64,000 nucleotides of DNA from Noviherbaspirillum malthae (GTDB lineage: Bacteria; Pseudomonadota; Gammaproteobacteria; Burkholderiales; Burkholderiaceae_D), in NCBI RefSeq assembly GCF_015352985.1, contig NZ_JACYXF010000001.1:62001-126000 (forward strand). The letters are read 5' to 3'. Positions 28,891-39,117 of the stretch are shown here, piece by piece; position 1 is the stretch's first letter, and every line of letters begins with the position of its first letter. The notes under the pieces were generated by a model, which had not been told where the DNA came from, did not search any database, and worked only from the letters and a program-made list of their open reading frames with translations. Position numbers and translations under genes: made by a program.

Positions 28891-30996
28891 TTGAAAACCC
28901 TGTATGCGCTTCCTCTGACGCTTGCCACGCTCCTGCTCGCCCACGCTCCCGCTGCCCGCTCCGCCGATCTTCACGGCGAAGAGGACGAGCTCGCCATGGT
29001 CTACGGCGACAAGTCCACCATCAGCATCGCCACCGGCAGCAAGCAGCAGCTGCGCCGCGCGCCTGCGGTCGCCACCGTCATCACCGCCGAGGACATCGCG
29101 GCCATGGGCGCGAGCGATCTCGACGAGGTGCTGGAAACCGTGCCGGGCATCCATGTCAGCAACGCCCCCAACACCTACAGCTCGCTCTACCTGATCCGCG
29201 GCATCTACAGCGGCCAGAATCCGCAGACGCTGATGCTGCAGAACGGCGTGCCGATGACCACGCTCTTCCAGGGCAACAAGGGCAACATCTGGGGCGGTTA
29301 TCCGGTCGAGAACATCGCCCGCATCGAAATCATCCGCGGTCCCGGATCGGCGCTCTACGGCGCCGACGCCTATTCCGGCGTCATCAACATCATCACCAAG
29401 AACGCGGCCGACATCGCCGGCACCCATGTCGGCGTGCGCGCCGGCTCCTTCCATACCCGCAGCGCCTGGATACAGCACGGCAGCAAGGCCGGCGAGCTCG
29501 ACATCGCCGCCTATCTGCGCACCGGCACGACCGACGGCCAGCGGCGCATCATCGAAGCCGACGCCCAGACCGCGCGCGACCGCACGGCCCGCACCTCGGC
29601 CAGCCTGGCGCCGGGCCCGGTCAACGTCGGCTACGACGCGGTCGACGCCAACCTCGGCCTGGGCTACCGGAAATGGCGCCTGAATGTCGGCTACAAGCTG
29701 CGCGACGACCTCGGCACCGGCGCCGGCATTTCCTCGGCGCTCGACCCGGTCGGCAAGGAAAAGAGCGAACGCTTCAATACCGACCTGTCCTGGACCGATA
29801 CCCAGCTGGCGCCGGGCTGGGGAGCGGGCGCCACCGCCAGCTATTTCGAATACCGCCAGCGCATTCCGGTCGACCTGCGGCTCTGGCCGCCGGGCACGCG
29901 CTTTCCGACCGGGCTGTTCCCCGACGGGATGATCGGCCATCCCGATACCTCGGAAAGGCAGCTGCGGCTGTCCGCCTTCGCGACCTATTCGGGTTTTGCC
30001 GGCCACAGCATCCGTGCCGGCGTCGGCCATGACGACCTGAACCTGTACGAAACGGCAACCTACAAGAATTACATGTTCGACGCCGCCGGCGTGCCCATTC
30101 CGGCCGGCGCGGTGGCCGACTATTCGCTGATCCAGCCGTTCATGCTGCCGCAGCGGCGCAAGGTCGATTATGTCTACCTGCAGGACGAATGGCAGTTCGC
30201 ACCCGACTGGGCGCTGACCGCCGGCGTGCGCCACGACCGCTATTCCGATTTCGGCGGCACCACCAATCCGCGCCTGGCGCTGGTCTGGGACGCCGCCCTC
30301 GACGTCACCGCCAAGCTGCTGTACGGCCGCGCGTTCCGCGCGCCTTCGTTCTCGGAGCAGTACGGCATCAACAACCCGGTCCAGCGAGGCAATCCGAACC
30401 TGAGTCCGGAAACCATCAGCACGCTTGAAGCCGCATTCGCCTGGCAGGCCCGGCGCGATCTCCAGCTCAACCTGAGCGTGTTCAGCTATACGATGGACGA
30501 TATCATCCGCGCGGTGCCCAATCCGGCGCCGGCGCCGGGCTCGACCTTCAGCAATACCGGTGGCCAGCACGGCCACGGCATGGAACTCGAGGCGGTGTGG
30601 GATGCAACCCGCACGCTGCGCCTGTCGGGCAATTATTCCTACCAGCGCTCGATCGACGAATCGACCGGCCGCGATGCCGGCTATGCGCCGCACCATCATC
30701 TGTATGCGCGCGCCGACTGGCGCTTCGCCGCCGGCTGGATGGCCGGCACCCAGCTCAACTGGGTCGCCGACCGCAAGCGCGCCGCCGGCGACAACCGTCC
30801 TCCGGTGGCCGACTACAAGACCGTCGACCTCACGCTGCGCAGCCTGCGCGGCAGCGGCAGATGGGAATTCGGCGCCACCGTGCGCAACCTGTTCAATGCG
30901 GACGTCCGCGAGCCCAGCCCCGCTCCCGGCCTGATTCCGAACGACTTGCCGCTCGCCCCGCGTGCCATTTACCTGCAGGCGGTGTACAGCATGTGA
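28891..30996 (+). CDS. TonB-dependent outer membrane receptor
   Basis: 701 residues from a TTG at 28891; GGAGG six bases upstream and the signal peptide that follows (KTLYALPLTLATLLLAHAPA) decide this start. Plug domain about 45-165 (APAVATVITAEDIAAMGASD, LIRGIYSGQNPQTLMLQNG, IARIEIIRGPGSALYGADAYSGVINIITK), then a 22-strand-type barrel ending in VYSM, an unusual last residue (Met rather than Phe or Trp). Plug style is like BtuB/catecholate receptors. Its ligand is unknown; adjacency to the ThDP/citrate-synthase-like genes suggests either uptake of a substrate or recapture of their product. Confidence 0.88.
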   Translation: MKTLYALPLTLATLLLAHAPAARSADLHGEEDELAMVYGDKSTISIATGSKQQLRRAPAVATVITAEDIAAMGASDLDEVLETVPGIHVSNAPNTYSSLYLIRGIYSGQNPQTLMLQNGVPMTTLFQGNKGNIWGGYPVENIARIEIIRGPGSALYGADAYSGVINIITKNAADIAGTHVGVRAGSFHTRSAWIQHGSKAGELDIAAYLRTGTTDGQRRIIEADAQTARDRTARTSASLAPGPVNVGYDAVDANLGLGYRKWRLNVGYKLRDDLGTGAGISSALDPVGKEKSERFNTDLSWTDTQLAPGWGAGATASYFEYRQRIPVDLRLWPPGTRFPTGLFPDGMIGHPDTSERQLRLSAFATYSGFAGHSIRAGVGHDDLNLYETATYKNYMFDAAGVPIPAGAVADYSLIQPFMLPQRRKVDYVYLQDEWQFAPDWALTAGVRHDRYSDFGGTTNPRLALVWDAALDVTAKLLYGRAFRAPSFSEQYGINNPVQRGNPNLSPETISTLEAAFAWQARRDLQLNLSVFSYTMDDIIRAVPNPAPAPGSTFSNTGGQHGHGMELEAVWDATRTLRLSGNYSYQRSIDESTGRDAGYAPHHHLYARADWRFAAGWMAGTQLNWVADRKRAAGDNRPPVADYKTVDLTLRSLRGSGRWEFGATVRNLFNADVREPSPAPGLIPNDLPLAPRAIYLQAVYSM

Positions 30997-31113
30997 CAGC
31001 CTGGCGCTGCACGAAACGAAACATCAACGCATCAACCGCGCACGGCCCCACGCCCCGCCCGTGCGCATAGCCAGAGTGGCCGCTGCAATCCAGCCTGCCG
31101 CCCGGGAAAAATC

Positions 31114-32397
31114 ATGGATACCAAACCCAGTACCGACTATCAGCCGCCTTTCGTCCGCCAGTTCAACCGCCGCACGCGCGCCTGGAACGTCTTCGGCATG
31201 AAGAAAATCGACCTCTCCGAAGCGTCGCTGATTGCCGCCGCGCGCGCCGAAACCGGCCTCGAACGTTTCGGCGACGAAAGCTTCCTGCCGCCGCTGCGGG
31301 CCTTGCTGCATTCGCTGGAGACCGAGGCTCAGCTCAATCCCTTCGGCCGCTTCAACGCCCGCATGCGCACCATCCGTTCCCTCAAGAACCGGCTGTGGGC
31401 CAATGCCTGCTTCGAGGCGCATCCGGAAATCCTGGAGCGCGAGATCGAAGCGCCCATCGTCATCGTCGGCCCGCACCGCTCCGGCACCACGCGCCTGCAG
31501 AGGATGATGGCAACCGATCTCCGCCTGCAGCATCTCTCCACCTGGGAAGGTTTCAATCCGGCGCCGCGCCCCGGCCAGCCTAGCATGGGCCGGCAGGCGC
31601 GCTACGAGGAAGTGAAGAATTTCCTGGCGCTCGGCCGCCAGGTGTATGCCGGCGGCTATGTCGCCCATCCGATGGATGCCGACTGGCCGGAAGAGGACAT
31701 GCTGCTGATGAACCATTCCTTCTGCGGCTTTTCGGTGCTGGGCATGTTCAACATCCCGGGCTATTACCGCTGGTTCCTCGACTACGACAAGACCGAGGTC
31801 TACCGCTATACCGCCAAGCTGCTCAAGCTGATTGCCTGGTCGCGCGAGCAGGAGCAGGGGAAAGCACAGCAGCCCGGACAGGGTGACCGCTGGGTGCTGA
31901 AGAATCCGCAGCACATGCTCGATCTCGGCACGCTGCAGAAGGTCTTTCCCGACGCCCGCCTGGTGTTCACCCACCGCGATCCGATCAAGACCGTGGGCTC
32001 GGTCATGTCGCTGATGTGGTATTTCGCTTCCCAGCATACCGACCTGCCGTGCCGGGCTTCCACGCGCGACATCTGGATGGACTTCTGCGAACAGTCGGCA
32101 CAGCGCGGCATCGCGCAGCGCGAGCACATTCCCGCCGGCCAGCAGATCGACGTGCATTACGAAGAAGTCAACCGCGACTGGCGCTCGGTCATGCAGCGCG
32201 TCTATGCCTTCGGCGGCGTCGAATTCACGCCCGAAGTGGAGCAGGCCATGGCGCAGTGGCTAGCCGACAGCGACAGGGACCAGCTGCATGGCGGACATCG
32301 CTACGCGCTCGAGGATTTCGGCACCAGCGCCGCCGAGGTCGACCGCCGCATGATGTTCGTGCGCCAACGCTACGACATTGCGTACGAGGGAAAATGA
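31114..32397 (+). CDS. Sulfotransferase family protein (PAPS-dependent)
   Basis: 427 residues, no membrane segment. The 5'-phosphosulfate loop is IVGPHRSGTTRLQRMM (about 117-132) and the 3'-phosphate motif VFTHRDPIKTVGSVMSL (about 290). It matches the PF13469 type of bacterial sulfotransferases, which place sulfate from PAPS on hydroxyl or amine groups of small molecules or glycans. Its stop overlaps the start of the APS kinase gene by 4 bp, so the enzyme and its donor-making partner are coupled. The acceptor is unknown. Confidence 0.82.
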   Translation: MDTKPSTDYQPPFVRQFNRRTRAWNVFGMKKIDLSEASLIAAARAETGLERFGDESFLPPLRALLHSLETEAQLNPFGRFNARMRTIRSLKNRLWANACFEAHPEILEREIEAPIVIVGPHRSGTTRLQRMMATDLRLQHLSTWEGFNPAPRPGQPSMGRQARYEEVKNFLALGRQVYAGGYVAHPMDADWPEEDMLLMNHSFCGFSVLGMFNIPGYYRWFLDYDKTEVYRYTAKLLKLIAWSREQEQGKAQQPGQGDRWVLKNPQHMLDLGTLQKVFPDARLVFTHRDPIKTVGSVMSLMWYFASQHTDLPCRASTRDIWMDFCEQSAQRGIAQREHIPAGQQIDVHYEEVNRDWRSVMQRVYAFGGVEFTPEVEQAMAQWLADSDRDQLHGGHRYALEDFGTSAAEVDRRMMFVRQRYDIAYEGK

Positions 32398-33089
32398 ACA
32401 AGGTCACGATCATGCGCCGGCCGGCGCCGGCACATCCGGAGTCGCCGCAGCCGCCGCAGCCTGCAGCACAGCCGGTGTCGTCCCATGTCGCCTGGCAGCA
32501 GGGCAAGGTCGATGCGGCGCAGCGCGCCCGGCTGCTCGGTCAGCTGCCCGCGACCGTCTGGCTGACCGGCCTGTCCGGGTCCGGCAAGTCCAGCATCGCC
32601 TTCGAACTGGAGCGCCGCCTGGTGGCTGCAGGCCACGCCGCCTATGTCATGGACGGCGACAACGTCCGCCACGGCCTGAACCGCGATCTCGGCTTTTCGC
32701 CACGGGACCGCAGCGAGAATATCCGCCGCATCGCCGAAGTGGCGAAGCTGTTCAATGAAGCCGGGCTGATCGTGATTACCTCCTTCATTTCACCGTACCG
32801 CCAGGACCGCGACATGGCCAGGCAGATCATCGGCGCGGAACGCTTCATCGAAACGCATCTGTGCACGCCGCTTGCGGTGTGCGAGCAGCGCGACCCGAAA
32901 GGCCTGTACCGCAAGGTGCGTTCGGGCGCGATCGCGGAATTCACCGGCATCAGCGCGCCCTACGAGGAGCCGCTGCAGCCCGAATTGCGCATCGATACCG
33001 GCCAGACAACGCTGCTGCAGTCGGTCGACGCCGTGCTGCATCGCCTGCAGGACTTCCTGGCGGCCGCGCCGGCGGTCCAGGCCGGCTGA
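32394..33089 (+). CDS. cysC: CysC, adenylylsulfate (APS) kinase
   Basis: Phosphorylates APS to PAPS. 231 residues. Residues 1-45 are a Pro/Ala/Gln-rich extension not usual in CysC; the kinase domain follows with P-loop GLSGSGKSS (59-67), DGDNVRHGLNRDLGFSPRDR, ENIRRIAEVAKLF, FISPYRQDRD and DPKGLYRKVRSG. ATG overlaps the sulfotransferase stop (ATGA), with GAGGGA upstream. No cysDN/ATP sulfurylase genes are in the window, so APS must come from elsewhere. The pairing suggests dedicated PAPS supply for the sulfotransferase rather than sulfate assimilation. Confidence 0.92.
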   Translation: MNKVTIMRRPAPAHPESPQPPQPAAQPVSSHVAWQQGKVDAAQRARLLGQLPATVWLTGLSGSGKSSIAFELERRLVAAGHAAYVMDGDNVRHGLNRDLGFSPRDRSENIRRIAEVAKLFNEAGLIVITSFISPYRQDRDMARQIIGAERFIETHLCTPLAVCEQRDPKGLYRKVRSGAIAEFTGISAPYEEPLQPELRIDTGQTTLLQSVDAVLHRLQDFLAAAPAVQAG

Positions 33090-33250
33090 GCGGCCAGGCA
33101 GCTTGAGGCGGTTTCATGAAATTGACCACGGAAGGACGGCCGGCTGGCATCAGCAGCCCTGAAAAACCGAAGGCTGTTGCTGGAATGCATGTTTTATCGG
33201 CTATGCTGTCCTGTCCGCAGGCAAGCAAGACCCTGAGTAGCAAGACGACT

Positions 33251-34285
33251 ATGACAATGACCGGGAAGACGTTCAGACGCAAGGCAGGCTTTGCCGCGCG
33301 CGCATGCTGCGCGGCGCTGGGCCTGCTTGCGGCCGTCGTTTCCTGGCAGCCCGCAGCAGCCGCCCCGGGCGGCGCAACGGCGGAGGCCGGCGAGCAAAGG
33401 CGGATGGAGCCCCAGGCTCCCGGCTCGGTTGCTGTGGTGTATCCGAACCTGGGCGAGCCTTATCACAGCATCTTCGCCACTATCATCGACGGCATCGAGG
33501 ACAATGCCAAGTCGGCCATGCGCACCTATCCGGTCGCCGCCAATACCGACCCCGCCGAGCTGAATGCGCAGCTCAAGCGCAACGGCGCCAAGGTCGTCAT
33601 CGCGCTCGGCCGCCAGGGGCTCAAGGCCGCCTCCGCGCTCGACCGCGACATTCCGCTGGTCGCCGGCGGCGTGCTGGCCGTGCCGGAAGCCGACAACCGC
33701 GCGATGACCGCCATCAGCCTCACGCCCGACCCGTCGCTGCTGTTTTCTCGCCTGAGAAACCTGATGCCCGGCGTCAGGCGCGTCATCGTCGTCTACAACC
33801 CGCAGAGCAACGAATGGCTGATCCGCCTGGCGCGCGAGGCGGCGCGCGCCCAGGGCCTCGAACTGGTCGCATACGAGGCGCGCGACCTCGGCAGCGCGGC
33901 GCGCCTGTACGAGAGCGCCTTCGCCGCCAGCGACAGCAAGCGCGACGCCATCTGGCTGCCGCAGGACGCCACCACGGTGGATGAAACCACCATCCTGCCG
34001 CTGGTGCTCAAGGAATCCTGGAGCCGCAACATCGCCGTCTTTTCCAGCAGCTTCCTGCATGTGAAGAAGGGTGCGCTGTTCGCGCTCTATCCCAACAACC
34101 TCGAACTCGGGCGCACGCTGGCCTGGTCGGCGCTCGCCTACCTGTCGGGCGAGCAGCGCAGGAAAGGCGTGCTGCCGCTGCGCGACGTGCATATTGCAGT
34201 CAATGTGCGTACCGCCGGCCACCTCGGCCTGACGATCAGTTACCAGCAGCAGCGCACATACGATGCGATTTTTCCCGAACCTTGA
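33251..34285 (+). CDS. Periplasmic ABC-type substrate-binding protein
   Basis: 344 residues from MTMTGKTFRRKAG, with a signal peptide ending near QPAAAA. An upstream in-frame ATG at 33116 has a better ribosome site (GAGG, 7 nt) but would put 45 residues before the signal peptide. Two alternating alpha/beta lobes: VAVVYPNLGEPYHSIFATII, GAKVVIALGRQGLKAASALD, VRRVIVVYNPQS and VFSSSFLHVKKGALFALYPN. It resembles the PF04392 group. There are no ABC permease or ATPase genes here; instead a membrane hybrid kinase follows, so it probably serves as a sensor's ligand-binding partner. Confidence 0.75.
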   Translation: MTMTGKTFRRKAGFAARACCAALGLLAAVVSWQPAAAAPGGATAEAGEQRRMEPQAPGSVAVVYPNLGEPYHSIFATIIDGIEDNAKSAMRTYPVAANTDPAELNAQLKRNGAKVVIALGRQGLKAASALDRDIPLVAGGVLAVPEADNRAMTAISLTPDPSLLFSRLRNLMPGVRRVIVVYNPQSNEWLIRLAREAARAQGLELVAYEARDLGSAARLYESAFAASDSKRDAIWLPQDATTVDETTILPLVLKESWSRNIAVFSSSFLHVKKGALFALYPNNLELGRTLAWSALAYLSGEQRRKGVLPLRDVHIAVNVRTAGHLGLTISYQQQRTYDAIFPEP

Positions 34286-34302
34286 TGGAGCGGAGATCCG
34301 AT

Positions 34303-34419
34303 ATGTCCAGACAAATGACCGGCGGCGCAACCGCGCTCCGCTTCCGGCAACCCGGCATGCTGCGGCAACGGCGCGGCGTTGCGCCCACTCCTGTTTTTCC
34401 TGCTGCCCATGCTTCGTAA
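34303..34419 (+). CDS. Possible 38-residue leader ORF overlapping the hybrid kinase start
   Basis: ATG preceded by GGAG at a 7-nt spacing, encoding a short basic peptide ([16 protein letters not shown]...). Its stop lies 11 nt past the probable ATG of the kinase gene, which itself has no visible ribosome site. This layout would allow translational coupling. It may equally be chance; no similarity is recognised. Confidence 0.3.
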   Translation: MSRQMTGGATALRFRQPGMLRQRRGVAPTPVFPAAHAS

Positions 34420-37400
34420 CTATCTCAGCCGCACAGGCTTTCGCCGCCAGCTGACCGTCATCGTCAGCGCCGCCATCCTGGGGCTGGCCCTGTTTTCCTC
34501 CCTGATGAACTCCTGGGAAGCCAGCCGGCGCATGGAGGACTACATGGTCGAGCAGGGGCAACGCATCGCCGACAATCTCGCGCGCCAGAGCATACTCGCG
34601 CTGCTGTACCGCTCGCCGGAAAATGTGCGCGAAGGCATCGCCGCCACGCTGGCCTTTCCGGACGTGCTGCGCGTGGAAATCACCGATGCCACTGGGGCTT
34701 CGCTGCATGCGCAGAGCAAGCCGGGTGCTCCTCATGTCATGCCCGCTGCAGCCGCTGCGGAAGAGGGAGGTCACGGTACGAAGGCGCCTTCCGCACGTGC
34801 CGTACCCGGCGGAGACGCCAGCGGCGAATGGCATTTCAGCGCACCCGTCTACGGCGGCCAGTCCGACAGCTCGCCCTTCGAACTGCAGGAACGCGAACCG
34901 CAGCTGCTGGGCCATGTGCATGTGGTGGTCGGCAAGGGCACGCATAACCGGCTGGTCGCTTCGCTGCTGGTCGGCAATCTCGCCATCACGCTGTCCTTCG
35001 CCGCCGTCCTGCTCGGCGTCATGCGCCTGCTGGCACGCCACCTGATCAAGCCGCTCAACGCCCTGTCGAAGCTGATGGGCCGCGCCGAGGCGGGCGAGTC
35101 CGGCATGCGCGCCGTGCCCGCGGGACCGCGCGACATCGTCGACATGGCGCATGCCTTCAACAAGATGATGGATGTGCTAGAGGAGCGCGAAGCCGAACTC
35201 AAGCAGTCGCGCGACGAAGCGGTGCGCACCGCGCTCGGCAAGACGCAGTTCGCCGCCACCGTCAGCCATGAAGTGCGCACGCCGCTCAACGGCGTGGTCG
35301 GCATGCTCGACATGCTCAAGGAAATGCGCCTGACCAAGCGCCAGCAGGAATGCGTGGACATCGCCTGGAACTCGGCGCGCTCGCTGGTCGAACTGATCAA
35401 CGACATCCTCGACTTCTCCAAGATGGAAGCCGGCAAGCTGGAGCTGGAGGAAATCGACTTCGACCTGCGCAAGGTGGTCGAGGAGGTCATCGAGCTGCTG
35501 GCCAAGCAGGCGCAGCAGAAGGGGCTGGAGATCGGCTACCTGATGGCGCCCGGCGTGCCGGAGCGGGTGCGCGGCGATTCGCTGCGCCTGCGCCAGGTGC
35601 TGCTCAACCTCATCGGCAATGCCGTCAAGTTCACCGACCACGGCGAAGTCGCCATCCGCATTGCTCCCGCGCCCGACCGCGAGGGGCGGTTCGGCCTGCG
35701 CTTCGAGGTGGTCGACACTGGCATCGGCATGAACGTCGATGCGGTCAAGCATGTCTTCGAATCCTTCGCCCAGGCGGACCGATCGACCACCCGCAAATAC
35801 GGCGGCACGGGATTGGGACTGGCCATCTGCCGCCAGCTGGTGGATCTGATGCACGGCGAGATCGGCGTCGCCAGCGAAATCGGCAAGGGCAGCACTTTCT
35901 GGTTCACCGTGCGCTGCGCCGCCGCTGCGGCCCAGCCGCCCGCACGCGAGCATCACAACCTGCAGGGCCTGCGCGTGCTGGTGGTCGATTCCAGCCTGAT
36001 CGTGCGCAGCTTCATTACCCAGAGCCTGGAGGCGGCCGGCATGCGCTGCCACACGGTGACGAACGGGCCCGAAGCCCTCGCCGAAATCGCGCGCGCCGAG
36101 CAGGCGCGCGCAGCATACAGCCTGGTGGTGATGGACGTGGATGTCACCGACGACCGCGGCGCCGACCTGGTGCGCCGCCTGCGCCTCGACATCGGCGCGG
36201 TGGTGCCGCGCATGCTGGTGCTCGACCGCTATGCCACGCCCATGGGCAACACCGCGCTCGGCGCCGACTTGTATCTCGGCAAGCCCCTGCGCCTGGAAAG
36301 GCTGATGGACGCGGTGCAGCGCCTGCTGCCGGAAGCGCCCGCCGTCTCCGCCGCCGCGCCGGCGCAGAGCCTGCCTGCGCCCGCTGCGGCGAAGAAGGAT
36401 TACCGGGTGCTGGTGGCCGAGGATAACCGCACCAACCAGATGGTGGCCGGCGGCATGCTGTCGATGAACGGCTGCGAATGCCAGTTCGCCGCCAACGGGC
36501 GCGAAGCCGTGGAAGCGGCGCGCACCGGCCGCTTCGACCTGATCCTGATGGATTGCAGCATGCCGGAGATGGACGGTTACGAAGCCACCGCGCATATCCG
36601 CAACTTCGAGGAGACGCTGGGCCTGCGCACGCCGATCATCGCGATGACCGCCAATACCCAGCCGGGCGACGCCGACAAATGCCTGGCCGCCGGCATGGAC
36701 GATTACCTGGCCAAGCCGATCACGCTGGCCGAGCTGCGGCAGAAGCTGGAACGCTGGCTGGCCCGCCTCGAGCCGAGCGGCCGCGCCATGCTGCCCGAAG
36801 TGGAAACCAGCGACAGCGACGGCAGCCCGATCAACGACGAAGTCTTCGAGAAGCTGCGCGAGATCCTCGGTCCGGCCCTGCAGCAGACCGTCAATCCCTT
36901 CCTGGAAGACACGCCGGGCTACCTCGACCGGCTGGAGCAGGCGGTCCGCGACGGCAACGCCGACATCGCGCGCGCCATGGCCCATTCGATCAAGGGCAGC
37001 AGCGGCAATCTCGGCGCCATGGCGCTGGCGCAGCTGGCCAAGGAAGCCGAGGAACTCGCCATCGACAAGCGGCTCGACGCGGTCAGGCCGCTGGTGTCTC
37101 GCCTGCGCAAGGCCTTCGATGCCGTGTCGGCGGTGCTCGGCGTGGAAGGCATGCTCAAGGAGCGCAACATTGCGCGCGAAGCCGAAGACCTGCCGCTGGT
37201 GCTGGTGGTCGACGACGACCGCAGCACGCGCAGCTCGCTGCGCCATACCCTGCAGCGCGACGGCTTCCGCATCGAGGAAGCGGCCGACGGCGCGCAGGCG
37301 CTGCAGATGCTCAAGCGCATCCAGCCCGACGTGATCCTGATGGACGCGGTCATGCCGGTGATGGACGGCTTCACCGCCTGCGCCCGGGTGCGCGAACTGC

Positions 37401-38905
37401 CCAACGGCAATGCGATACCGGTGCTGATGATCACCGCGCTGGAAGACAACAATTCCGTCGAGCGCGCGTTCGCCGCCGGTGCCAGCGACTACATTCCCAA
37501 GCCGATCCATTTTGCCGTGCTGTCGCAGCGCGTGCGCCGCATCATCGAAGCCAACCAGGCGGAGAAACGCATCCGCCACCTCGCTTACAACGACTTGCTG
37601 ACCGGCCTGCCCAACCGCGCGCTGTTCATGGACCAGCTTGGCCGGCGCATCGAGCAGGCGCGCGTGGCCGGCGAGGCGGTGGCGGTGCTATTCCTCGATC
37701 TCGACCGCTTCAAGAACGTCAACGATTCGCTCGGCCACGACGTCGGCGACCGCCTGCTGATCGCGGTGGCCCAGCGCCTGCGCCGCAGCGTGCGCAATGC
37801 CGACTGCGTGGCCCGCCTGGGCGGCGACGAATTCACCGTGGTGCTGGCCGAAGTGATCGGACCCAACGCCGCCGTGACCGCCGCGCAGAACATCTGCCGG
37901 GCGCTGTCGACGCCGTTCCAGATCGACGGCCACGACATCTTCGTCTCCACCAGCGTCGGCATTTCCATGTATCCGCACGACGCGACCGATGTCGGCACGC
38001 TGCTCAAGCATGCCGACACCGCGATGTACCGCGCCAAGAAGACCGGCAGCGGTTTCCAGTTCTTCGAAGCCTCGATGGAGCATTCGATCTCCGAGCATGT
38101 GCGCATGGAAAATGATCTGCGCCGCGCGCTCGACCGCGACGAACTCGAGGTGTATTACCAGCCTCAGGCCCGCGTCGAGAGCGGCAGCATCGTCGGCGCC
38201 GAGGCGCTGGTGCGCTGGCGCCATCCGACGCGAGGCATGGTCTCGCCCGCCGAATTCATCCCTTTGGCCGAAGAGACCGGCCTGATCAATCCGCTTGGCG
38301 AATGGGTGCTGCGCACCGCCTGCCGCCAGCTGCGGGCATGGCGCGATGCGGGGCTGCCGCCGATCCGCATGGCGGTCAACCTGTCGGTCAAGCAGCTTCT
38401 GAAAAAGGATTTCGCTTCCAGCATCGAGCAGGCGCTCAATGATACGGGCGTGGACCCGAGCATGCTGGAGCTGGAAATCACCGAAAGCACGCTGATGGAA
38501 AATGCCCAGGACACGCTGGAAGCCCTGCATCGCCTGCGCGGCCTCGGCGTGCGGCTGTCCATCGACGACTTCGGCACCGGCTATTCCTCGCTGTCCTACC
38601 TGAAGCGCTTCCCGGTGGACATCATCAAGATCGACCGTTCCTTTGTGCGCGATGTGCCGCACGACGCCGACGACGCTTCCATCGTCACCGGCATCATCGC
38701 GCTGGCGCACAGCCTGCGGCTGGAAGTGGTGGCCGAAGGCGTGGAGACCGCTTCCCAGCTGGCTTTCCTGCAGGAGCGCTCCTGCGACCTGATGCAGGGT
38801 TATTACCTCAGCAAGCCGGTGCCGGCCGAGCAGTTCGCGCGGGAAATGCTGGGGGCTTCGGCGCCGCAGTGGCAGAGCGCAAGGCCGATGCTTCCGGGTT
38901 TCTGA
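34409..38905 (+). CDS. Hybrid sensor kinase fused to HPt, three receiver, GGDEF and EAL domains
   Basis: 1,498 residues from ATG 34409 (a TTG 10 codons earlier is also open). Order, approximate: TM 15-35; periplasmic sensor 36-175; TM 185-208; HAMP 209-262; HisKA with [10 protein letters not shown] (His 287); HATPase_c ([25 protein letters not shown]); receiver 1 (520-635, acidic pair reduced to VDS); receiver 2 (666-780, [10 protein letters not shown]); HPt with [12 protein letters not shown] (His 859); receiver 3 (930-1045, [10 protein letters not shown]); GGDEF with RLGGDEF; EAL with GAEALVRW and [10 protein letters not shown] full phosphorelay plus both c-di-GMP synthase and phosphodiesterase signatures in one chain. 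Follows the periplasmic binding protein, its likely input. Confidence 0.92.
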   Translation: MLRNYLSRTGFRRQLTVIVSAAILGLALFSSLMNSWEASRRMEDYMVEQGQRIADNLARQSILALLYRSPENVREGIAATLAFPDVLRVEITDATGASLHAQSKPGAPHVMPAAAAAEEGGHGTKAPSARAVPGGDASGEWHFSAPVYGGQSDSSPFELQEREPQLLGHVHVVVGKGTHNRLVASLLVGNLAITLSFAAVLLGVMRLLARHLIKPLNALSKLMGRAEAGESGMRAVPAGPRDIVDMAHAFNKMMDVLEEREAELKQSRDEAVRTALGKTQFAATVSHEVRTPLNGVVGMLDMLKEMRLTKRQQECVDIAWNSARSLVELINDILDFSKMEAGKLELEEIDFDLRKVVEEVIELLAKQAQQKGLEIGYLMAPGVPERVRGDSLRLRQVLLNLIGNAVKFTDHGEVAIRIAPAPDREGRFGLRFEVVDTGIGMNVDAVKHVFESFAQADRSTTRKYGGTGLGLAICRQLVDLMHGEIGVASEIGKGSTFWFTVRCAAAAAQPPAREHHNLQGLRVLVVDSSLIVRSFITQSLEAAGMRCHTVTNGPEALAEIARAEQARAAYSLVVMDVDVTDDRGADLVRRLRLDIGAVVPRMLVLDRYATPMGNTALGADLYLGKPLRLERLMDAVQRLLPEAPAVSAAAPAQSLPAPAAAKKDYRVLVAEDNRTNQMVAGGMLSMNGCECQFAANGREAVEAARTGRFDLILMDCSMPEMDGYEATAHIRNFEETLGLRTPIIAMTANTQPGDADKCLAAGMDDYLAKPITLAELRQKLERWLARLEPSGRAMLPEVETSDSDGSPINDEVFEKLREILGPALQQTVNPFLEDTPGYLDRLEQAVRDGNADIARAMAHSIKGSSGNLGAMALAQLAKEAEELAIDKRLDAVRPLVSRLRKAFDAVSAVLGVEGMLKERNIAREAEDLPLVLVVDDDRSTRSSLRHTLQRDGFRIEEAADGAQALQMLKRIQPDVILMDAVMPVMDGFTACARVRELPNGNAIPVLMITALEDNNSVERAFAAGASDYIPKPIHFAVLSQRVRRIIEANQAEKRIRHLAYNDLLTGLPNRALFMDQLGRRIEQARVAGEAVAVLFLDLDRFKNVNDSLGHDVGDRLLIAVAQRLRRSVRNADCVARLGGDEFTVVLAEVIGPNAAVTAAQNICRALSTPFQIDGHDIFVSTSVGISMYPHDATDVGTLLKHADTAMYRAKKTGSGFQFFEASMEHSISEHVRMENDLRRALDRDELEVYYQPQARVESGSIVGAEALVRWRHPTRGMVSPAEFIPLAEETGLINPLGEWVLRTACRQLRAWRDAGLPPIRMAVNLSVKQLLKKDFASSIEQALNDTGVDPSMLELEITESTLMENAQDTLEALHRLRGLGVRLSIDDFGTGYSSLSYLKRFPVDIIKIDRSFVRDVPHDADDASIVTGIIALAHSLRLEVVAEGVETASQLAFLQERSCDLMQGYYLSKPVPAEQFAREMLGASAPQWQSARPMLPGF

Positions 38906-38913
38906 AGCGAAAC

Positions 38914-38942
38914 ACGAGGCAGCCGGCCCCCTGCCTCGTTTC
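38914..38942 (+). terminator. Terminator-like hairpin after the hybrid kinase gene
   Basis: ACGAGGCAG / CTGCCTCGT (9-bp perfect stem) with an 8-nt GC-rich loop, followed by a short TTT. It lies 9 bp after the stop codon. Confidence 0.6.
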
Positions 38943-39080
38943 CTGTCTGCACCGGCCACAGCGCATGTGGGCTTTACGCCACGGATGCCGCGTTCTGCGG
39001 TTTTCCACTATTGAGACCGCTCAATGCGTCCGTATATTCAATGACGTCCGCAACCCGCATTTGACGTATCGCCTAAAATG

Positions 39081-39103
39081 GATTTTGTGCGTCGCACAAA
39101 ATC
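39081..39103. promoter_or_regulatory. 23-bp perfect palindrome upstream of the GNAT gene
   Basis: GATTTTGTGCG and CGCACAAAATC (11-bp perfect arms) around a single central T. It ends 15 bp before the start codon of the acetyltransferase gene, just after TAAAAT (39074-39079), a possible -10 box, so it would cover the transcription start. A strong operator candidate; no regulator can be named. Confidence 0.6.
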
Positions 39104-39117
39104 ATGCAGGAGTTGCC

